Source: Curtobacterium sp. TC1
Lineage (GTDB): Bacteria; Actinomycetota; Actinomycetes; Actinomycetales; Microbacteriaceae
Assembly: GCF_019844075.1 (NCBI RefSeq)
Contig: NZ_CP081964.1
Coordinates: 1,984,001-2,048,000, forward strand
Direction: 5' to 3'
DNA length: 64,000 bases
In this document: in pieces, positions 59,066 to 64,000 of the stretch
Layout of the letters: each line of letters begins with the position of its first letter
Position numbering within the stretch: position 1 is the first letter of the stretch
Position numbers and translations under genes: made by a program
The notes under the pieces: generated by a model
The model's database searches: none
What the model saw: the letters and a program-made list of their open reading frames with translations, nothing else
Told to the model about the DNA's origin: nothing

Positions 59066-60414
59066 GTGCAGCCCGGTGGTCCTTCCCGCTCGACTCCGTC
59101 CCGGACGGTGCACAGGCGCGGTCGGTCCGGGTGGATCCCGACGTCCACCAGGGGACCGGTGCCCTCCGGGTGCGCCTGACGGCGGCGGTGGAACGCGACG
59201 GGGTGCCCGGCGTCGACTACATCGACCAACCGACGTTCCTCGCGCTCCCGGTGCACTTCCGGACCGGTCGGATCGAGGTGTCCGTCGCGGCCGAGACCCA
59301 CGCCGATGCGCCGGAGTACGCGCGAGGATTCGCCGGGATCGCGTTCGGGATCGACGATGCGGTCGGCACCTTCGAGTGCGTGTACATCCGACCATGCAAC
59401 GGCACCGGTCTCCTGCCGCCACCACCGCGCGACCGTCACGCGGTGCAGTACTTCGCGTACCCGGACTGGTCGTTCGACGTCCTCCGCGAGCGGTGGCCGG
59501 ACGGGCCCCACGAATCTCCGGCGGACGTCCGTCCGGGACAGTGGCACCGACTCGCTGTCTCGGTGACGGACGACCACGTGGCCGTCGAGGTCGACGGCAT
59601 CGTCACGGTCGACACGGTGCGGCTGCACCGGGGCGCGCCGTCCGGGGCGGTCGGGATCTGGGTGGACATCGGCACGCGTGCCTGGTTCGCCGACCTGTAC
59701 GTCTCGGAAAGCACGCGACGGCTGACAACCCCGACGTGGGGCGGCGCGCGTCGTGCGCCGGTGGTCGGTACGCTCGGACGGCAACCGATCGGGAGGGGCA
59801 CGATGTCACCGCGCGCAGAGAGCATCGCCCAGCAGGGCGAGCTGACCAGGGCGGCCGCGCTCGACGCGGCGGTCGAGCTCTTCGGGGCGAACGGGTACCG
59901 AGGCACCTCCCTCAACCAGATCGCGCGGGCGGCCGGCGTCGTCCAGTCCGCACTCCACCACCACTTCGGCAGCAAGGAAGGCCTGCTCGCCGCGGCGCTC
60001 GAGGCGCACTACCCGACGGGGCAGCACCGCCCCGACATGGCTGCCATCGCCGCAGGGGAGACCGACTTCGTCGACGAGATGCTCCGTGCCGTGCGGCACA
60101 ACGTCGACGACCCGGTGCTGGTCCGGTTCTTCTCGGTCATGACGGGGGAGTCGCTCACCGAGGACCACCCGGCGCACGCCTTCTTCGAGGAGCGGTACCG
60201 ACGGGTACGGCACGGCTTCACCGAAGCCATCCTCCGTGCTCGGGGCGTCGCTGGTCCGTCTGCACGGGGCCGGATCGACCGCGCGGTCACGGTCCTCGTC
60301 GGCACGAGCGACGGCCTGCAGATGCAGTGGCTGCGGGATCCCTCCGTCGACCTCGTCGGCGGTGTCGAGCTGGTCGCCGACCTGGTGCGGGCCGAGATCG
60401 CGGCCGCTCGCTGA
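59062..60414 (+). CDS. Concanavalin-like domain ORF that reads in frame into a TetR regulator
   Basis: 450 residues from a GTG overlapping the previous stop. Residues 1-235 look like a LamG/DUF1080-type beta sandwich: IDQPTFLALPVHFRTGRIEV, FGIDDAVGTFECVYIRPCNG, PADVRPGQWHRLAVSVTDDH, VGIWVDIGTRAWFADLYVSE. Residues 248-450 are the TetR protein that also has its own ATG (59803) and a strong ribosome site. No stop separates the parts, so either a true fusion or a coupled pair in which the stop was lost. Confidence 0.65.
   Translation: MSAARWSFPLDSVPDGAQARSVRVDPDVHQGTGALRVRLTAAVERDGVPGVDYIDQPTFLALPVHFRTGRIEVSVAAETHADAPEYARGFAGIAFGIDDAVGTFECVYIRPCNGTGLLPPPPRDRHAVQYFAYPDWSFDVLRERWPDGPHESPADVRPGQWHRLAVSVTDDHVAVEVDGIVTVDTVRLHRGAPSGAVGIWVDIGTRAWFADLYVSESTRRLTTPTWGGARRAPVVGTLGRQPIGRGTMSPRAESIAQQGELTRAAALDAAVELFGANGYRGTSLNQIARAAGVVQSALHHHFGSKEGLLAAALEAHYPTGQHRPDMAAIAAGETDFVDEMLRAVRHNVDDPVLVRFFSVMTGESLTEDHPAHAFFEERYRRVRHGFTEAILRARGVAGPSARGRIDRAVTVLVGTSDGLQMQWLRDPSVDLVGGVELVADLVRAEIAAAR
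59803..60414 (+). CDS. TetR/AcrR family regulator (internal start)
   Basis: 203 residues from an ATG with GGGAGGGG seven bases upstream, inside the longer open frame. HTH: TRAAALDAAVELFGANGYRG then SLNQIARAAGVVQSALHHHF. Ligand domain with VRFFSVMTGESLTEDHPAHA, the form typical of TetR_C-type transport regulators. It is the last gene of the MTHFR-like operon and lies 107 bases upstream of the MFS/GH3 pair; it could regulate either the TTCC-RY-GGAA group or the sugar operon. Confidence 0.75.
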   Translation: MSPRAESIAQQGELTRAAALDAAVELFGANGYRGTSLNQIARAAGVVQSALHHHFGSKEGLLAAALEAHYPTGQHRPDMAAIAAGETDFVDEMLRAVRHNVDDPVLVRFFSVMTGESLTEDHPAHAFFEERYRRVRHGFTEAILRARGVAGPSARGRIDRAVTVLVGTSDGLQMQWLRDPSVDLVGGVELVADLVRAEIAAAR

Positions 60415-60463
60415 TCCCTTCCGTGAGGGTGGTTGCAATCTCGGAACGGACGGCTTAACGTAC

Positions 60464-60477
60464 AGGTCGGTCGACCT
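60464..60477. promoter_or_regulatory. TetR-type palindrome before the MFS/GH3 operon
   Basis: AGGTCG-GT-CGACCT, extended as TACAGGTCG...CGACCTATCTGT, 44 bases before the MFS start. Confidence 0.6.
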
Positions 60478-60520
60478 ATCTGTTGGTCGCTCTCACATCG
60501 GTTCGCACAACGGAGTAGCC

Positions 60521-61828
60521 ATGATCGATTCCCCGGTGCCCACCGCAGCGGCATCCCGCGCCCTGGACACACCCACTCGGAACATCCAACTGACCGGCCA
60601 ACAGATCGGCGGCTGGTTCGTCGCGCGGTACATCGCCGCGATGATCGGCATCTACGTCGCCCTCGTGACGCCCGCGTCGGTGACCCTCGCGATCCGCGTC
60701 GGACAGCTCGACCCCGACGGCAAGGCCGGCTCGCTGGCTCTCGTCGCAAGTGTCGGAGCAGCCGCCGCGCTCTTCGCGAACCCGATCTTCGGCGCCATGA
60801 GCGATCGCTCGACATCGCGGTTCGGGCAACGCCGGCCCTACATCATCACCGGCTTCGTGATCGGCGGCGCAGCGGTCTTCGCCATCGGGTTCGCACCGAA
60901 CATCGCCCTCGTGGCCGTCGGTTGGGCCCTCGCGCAGGTCGCGTTCAACGCGGCGCTCGCGGCCTTCATCGCCGTCATGCCCGAGCGCGTCCCCACTGCG
61001 CTGCGCGGTCGGGTCTCGGGCTTCATGGGGATGACCGGCCAGGTCGGCGTGGTCGGTGGGACCTTCCTCGCCCAGATCGTCGGTACCGACGGGGCCGGGA
61101 TGTTCATCTGGCCGGCGGTCGTCGGCGCGCTGCTCGTGCTCCCGTTCGTGCTCACCCTCCGCGAACACCCGCGCAGCCGCGACGAGGTCGGTTGCTTCAC
61201 GCTCTCCACCGTCTTCTCCGCGCTCTGGATCAACCCCTTCCAGCACCGTGACTTCGGCTTCGCGTGGGCCGGCCGGTTCCTGGCGTGGACCTCGCTCTAC
61301 CTGCTCACGACCTACAAGACGTACTTCCTCATCGACCACCTCGGGTACACCACCGAGGACGTCGCGCCGATCCTCACCCTCGCGATGTTCGTGCTCGCGG
61401 TCGGTGTCGCGGTGTCGAGCATCGGCGGTGGTTGGCTGTCGGACCGGATCGGCCGCCGCAAGCCGTTCGTGATCCTCGCGTCGCTCCTGTTCGTCGCGGC
61501 GATGCTCGTCGTGGCCTTCTCGACCAGCGTCGAGATGTTCCTCGTGGGCATCGCCATCGCGGGGCTCGGCAACGGCCTCTACCTCGGGGTCGACTACGCG
61601 CTCGTGGCCGAGATCCTCCCGGACAGCTCGGTGGCTGCGGCGAAGGGGATGGGCGTGTTCAACCTGTCGAGCACGATCCCGCAGACCATCGCCCCGCTCC
61701 TCGCGCCGGCGCTCCTCCTCATCGCGTCCGACGGCGGTTCAGGCAACTACACGTCCCTGTACCTGTGCGCGGCGGCACTCTCGCTCGCCGGCGCGCTGCT
61801 CATCCAGTTCATCCGAGGGGTCCGATGA
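60521..61828 (+). CDS. MFS transporter of the sugar/glycoside (GPH-like) type
   Basis: 435 residues; CGGAG upstream of the ATG. About 12 hydrophobic segments. Loop 2-3: GAMSDRSTSRFGQRRPYIIT (GPH/MFS signature), loop 8-9: GGGWLSDRIGRRKPF. Its stop overlaps the start of the GH3 gene (ATGA), so it should import the glycoside that the GH3 enzyme then cleaves. Confidence 0.9.
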   Translation: MIDSPVPTAAASRALDTPTRNIQLTGQQIGGWFVARYIAAMIGIYVALVTPASVTLAIRVGQLDPDGKAGSLALVASVGAAAALFANPIFGAMSDRSTSRFGQRRPYIITGFVIGGAAVFAIGFAPNIALVAVGWALAQVAFNAALAAFIAVMPERVPTALRGRVSGFMGMTGQVGVVGGTFLAQIVGTDGAGMFIWPAVVGALLVLPFVLTLREHPRSRDEVGCFTLSTVFSALWINPFQHRDFGFAWAGRFLAWTSLYLLTTYKTYFLIDHLGYTTEDVAPILTLAMFVLAVGVAVSSIGGGWLSDRIGRRKPFVILASLLFVAAMLVVAFSTSVEMFLVGIAIAGLGNGLYLGVDYALVAEILPDSSVAAAKGMGVFNLSSTIPQTIAPLLAPALLLIASDGGSGNYTSLYLCAAALSLAGALLIQFIRGVR

Positions 61829-64000
61829 CCGACACCATGTCCGCCCGTGCTGACGCAGCCGTTCCCGAAATGCCCGAGACGGGTGAGATCGACCGTCTCC
61901 GTGCGGCGCTGACGACCGGCGCCGACTACTGGACGACACCGGAGGCCCTCGGCGTCCGGAGCCTGCGGCTCGCCGACGGACCGCACGGACTCCGAGTCCA
62001 GGACGACGAGAACCCCGATCACCTGGGACTCGAACGGTCCGCTCCGGCGACCTGCTTCCCGCCGGCCGTCACCCTCGCGTCGTCGTGGGACCCCGAACTC
62101 GTCGAACAGGTGGGCGCAGCGCTCGGGCGCGAGGCCCGGGGCGCCGGTGTCGACATCGTCCTCGGACCGGGCCTGAACATCAAGCGCAGCCCGCTGTGCG
62201 GGCGCAACTTCGAGTACATGTCGGAGGACCCACTGCTCGCCGGCGTGATGGCCGGAGCGATGGTGAACGGACTGCAGGGCGTCGGCGTCGCCGCGTGCCT
62301 GAAGCACTTCGCGGCGAACAACCAGGAGACCGATCGACTCCGTGTGAGCGCCGAGATCGACGAGCGGACACTGCGCGAGATCTACCTCAGAGCGTTCCAG
62401 ATCGCGGTCGTCGAGTCGACACCGTGGTCGGTGATGTCGGCGTACAACCGGATCAACGGCGTGTTCGCGTCCGAGAACCGCTGGCTGCTCACGGACGTCC
62501 TCCGGCAGGAGTGGGGGTTCGACGGCGTCGTCGTGTCCGACTGGGGCGCGGTGCACGACCCGGTCGCAGCCGTCGCCGCGGGGCTGGACCTCCGCATGCC
62601 CGGTCGGCCGGAGGACCCACGGGTCGCGGAGGCGCTCGCGGACGGTGCCCTGGACGGAGCCACTGTCGACGCTTCGATCCAACGCCTGCGGCTCCTGGCG
62701 GACCGAACACGGAGCGACGGTCGCGACGTTCCGGCGCCCGATCTGGCCGCACACCACGAGCTGACCCGTCGCGCCGGAGCCGAGTCGGCCGTGCTCCTGA
62801 CGAACGACGGCGTGCTGCCGGTGGCGCTCCGCGCGGGGTTGCGCGTCGCCGTCCTCGGGGAGCTCGCGCGTGCTCCGCGGTACCAGGGAGCCGGCAGCTC
62901 ACGGGTGAACCCGACCCGCGTCGTGACCGCGGTCGAGGAGCTCACGCGTCGCGCACACGCCGCGGAAGCCCTCGTCGAGTTCGTCCCGGGCTACTCGCTC
63001 GAGCGCGGCGCGACCACCGAGGAGGACCTCGACGCGGCCGTTGCCGCGGCACAGCGGGCGGACGTCGTCCTGCTCTTCCTCGGGCTCCCGGGCGAGTACG
63101 AGGCCGAGGGGCGAGACCGCACGGACATCGACCTCCCCGCCGACCAGCTCGAGCTTCTCGAACGCCTCCGAGACGTCGACACGCCCGTCGTGGCATCCCT
63201 GTCGAACGGATCGGCCGTGACGACAGCTGGATGGCGAGGAGCAGTCAACGCGATCGTCGAGTTCTGGCTGACGGGACAAGCGAACGGCGAGACGATCGCC
63301 GACGTGCTGCTCGGCGACGCGAACCCCGGTGGCAAGTTGGCGGAGACCATCCCCGTCCGGCTGGAGGACACCCCCTCGTTCTCGGAGTTCCCTGGAGAGC
63401 ACGGGACGGTGCGCTACTCCGAGGGGGTGCACGTCGGGTACCGCTGGTACGCGACCCGCGACGTGGCGGTGGACCACGCGTTCGGGCACGGACTCTCCTA
63501 CACGGAGTTCGCCTACGAAGACCTGCGGGTGGACGTCCGGGACGAAGCGGACGACACGGCGTTCGAGGTCGTCGTCCGTCTGCGCAACGTGGGCGGACGA
63601 GCGGGGAGCGAGGTCGTGCAGGTCTACGTCACCGACGAGACCGGCGATGTGACCGTGCCCGCGCTCGAGCTGCGCGGCTGGTCGAAGGTGCGGCTCGACG
63701 TCGGTGAGACGAAGGACGTCCGTGTTCCGGTCCGGCGTGAGACGCTGCGGCACTGGCACACCGGTGTCGGCGCATGGGTGTTCGGTGGTGGGCCGCTCGT
63801 GGTGCACGTCGGGGGTTCCTCGGCAGCGCTCGCGCTGGATCGTCGGGTCCTCGTCCCGGGGACCCCGGTGGTCGTGCCGCTCACCCCGGAGTCCACCTTC
63901 GCGGAGTGGCTCGACCACCCGGAAGCCGGGCCCCGCCTGACGGCGTTGATCGACGAGCGCGGTGGGCTCGGTGGACGGATCGGCGACCTGTACGCCGACG
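61825..64000 (+). CDS. GH3 beta-glucosidase (partial, 3' end off window)
   Basis: 725 residues so far, still open. GH3 blocks: LRLADGPHGLR, CLKHFAANNQETDR (KH at 160-161), VVSDWGAVHDP with the nucleophile D239, the alpha/beta sandwich domain (LGLPGEYEAEGRDRTDIDLP) and a fibronectin-III-like domain (VVQVYVTDETGDVTVPALEL). No signal peptide is seen, so probably cytoplasmic, acting on glycosides imported by the MFS protein. Confidence 0.93.
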   Translation, partial: MTDTMSARADAAVPEMPETGEIDRLRAALTTGADYWTTPEALGVRSLRLADGPHGLRVQDDENPDHLGLERSAPATCFPPAVTLASSWDPELVEQVGAALGREARGAGVDIVLGPGLNIKRSPLCGRNFEYMSEDPLLAGVMAGAMVNGLQGVGVAACLKHFAANNQETDRLRVSAEIDERTLREIYLRAFQIAVVESTPWSVMSAYNRINGVFASENRWLLTDVLRQEWGFDGVVVSDWGAVHDPVAAVAAGLDLRMPGRPEDPRVAEALADGALDGATVDASIQRLRLLADRTRSDGRDVPAPDLAAHHELTRRAGAESAVLLTNDGVLPVALRAGLRVAVLGELARAPRYQGAGSSRVNPTRVVTAVEELTRRAHAAEALVEFVPGYSLERGATTEEDLDAAVAAAQRADVVLLFLGLPGEYEAEGRDRTDIDLPADQLELLERLRDVDTPVVASLSNGSAVTTAGWRGAVNAIVEFWLTGQANGETIADVLLGDANPGGKLAETIPVRLEDTPSFSEFPGEHGTVRYSEGVHVGYRWYATRDVAVDHAFGHGLSYTEFAYEDLRVDVRDEADDTAFEVVVRLRNVGGRAGSEVVQVYVTDETGDVTVPALELRGWSKVRLDVGETKDVRVPVRRETLRHWHTGVGAWVFGGGPLVVHVGGSSAALALDRRVLVPGTPVVVPLTPESTFAEWLDHPEAGPRLTALIDERGGLGGRIGDLYAD

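Overview
The window looks like a chromosomal segment of a high-GC actinobacterium, most likely a Microbacteriaceae member of the Curtobacterium type. This rests on the uniformly high GC, frequent GTG starts, short overlapping operons, leaderless-type promoters and gene families. No rRNA or marker gene was available to fix the genus.

Layout. (1) 1-3540, minus strand: jetA, jetB and the 5' part of jetC, a Wadjet-type SMC anti-plasmid system that runs off the left edge. (2) 3603-4455: tRNA-Val(CAC) on the minus strand, divergent from a tRNA-Gly, tRNA-Cys, tRNA-Val(GAC) array. (3) 4375-36998: a 32.6 kb integrative element. A perfect 47 bp repeat of the 3' part of tRNA-Val(GAC) bounds it, and it carries a tyrosine recombinase with an excisionase-like gene at the left end. 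Its left half holds a divergent cluster with three HEPN-type R-x4-6-H motifs (an AAA_13-like ATPase, a 618-residue protein and a 141-residue protein), decayed ABC-exporter and SDR remnants, and an ImmA/IrrE-like protein without HExxH coupled to a PIN nuclease. Its right half (about 20.4-36.8 kb) is a dense run of small accessory genes: two PD-(D/E)XK-like proteins, an HD protein, a CdiI-like/DUF805 fusion, an SMI1/KNR4 protein, a DUF1963 protein, tandem paralogue pairs, and several genes interrupted by frameshifts or stops.

(4) 37-51 kb: ordinary chromosome again, with two MFS exporters, a TetR/NmrA divergent pair, a type-B carboxylesterase, two GAF-ANTAR regulators and a membrane-anchored DsbA-like protein. 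Many decayed genes lie between them (SpoIIE-type phosphatase, EamA transporter, AraC regulator, IS3 transposase, M23 peptidase, cation diffusion facilitator). (5) 51.3-60.4 kb: a redox and hydrolase block (alpha/beta hydrolase-cupin fusion, F420/NADP reductase-like, luciferase-like monooxygenase, carboxylesterase, two medium-chain dehydrogenases, an MTHFR-like gene and a concanavalin-like/TetR ORF). Four of its promoters carry the palindrome TTCC-RY-GGAA, which suggests a local regulon. (6) 60.5-64 kb: an MFS transporter translationally coupled to a GH3 beta-glucosidase that runs off the right edge, with a TetR-type palindrome upstream.

How the parts fit. The left flank and the island both carry defence-type functions. 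The island looks like a defence and immunity-type cargo element parked in a tRNA gene. The right flank is carbon and carbonyl metabolism with local transcription control. Frameshift calls could be real decay or sequencing indels; reads would decide.
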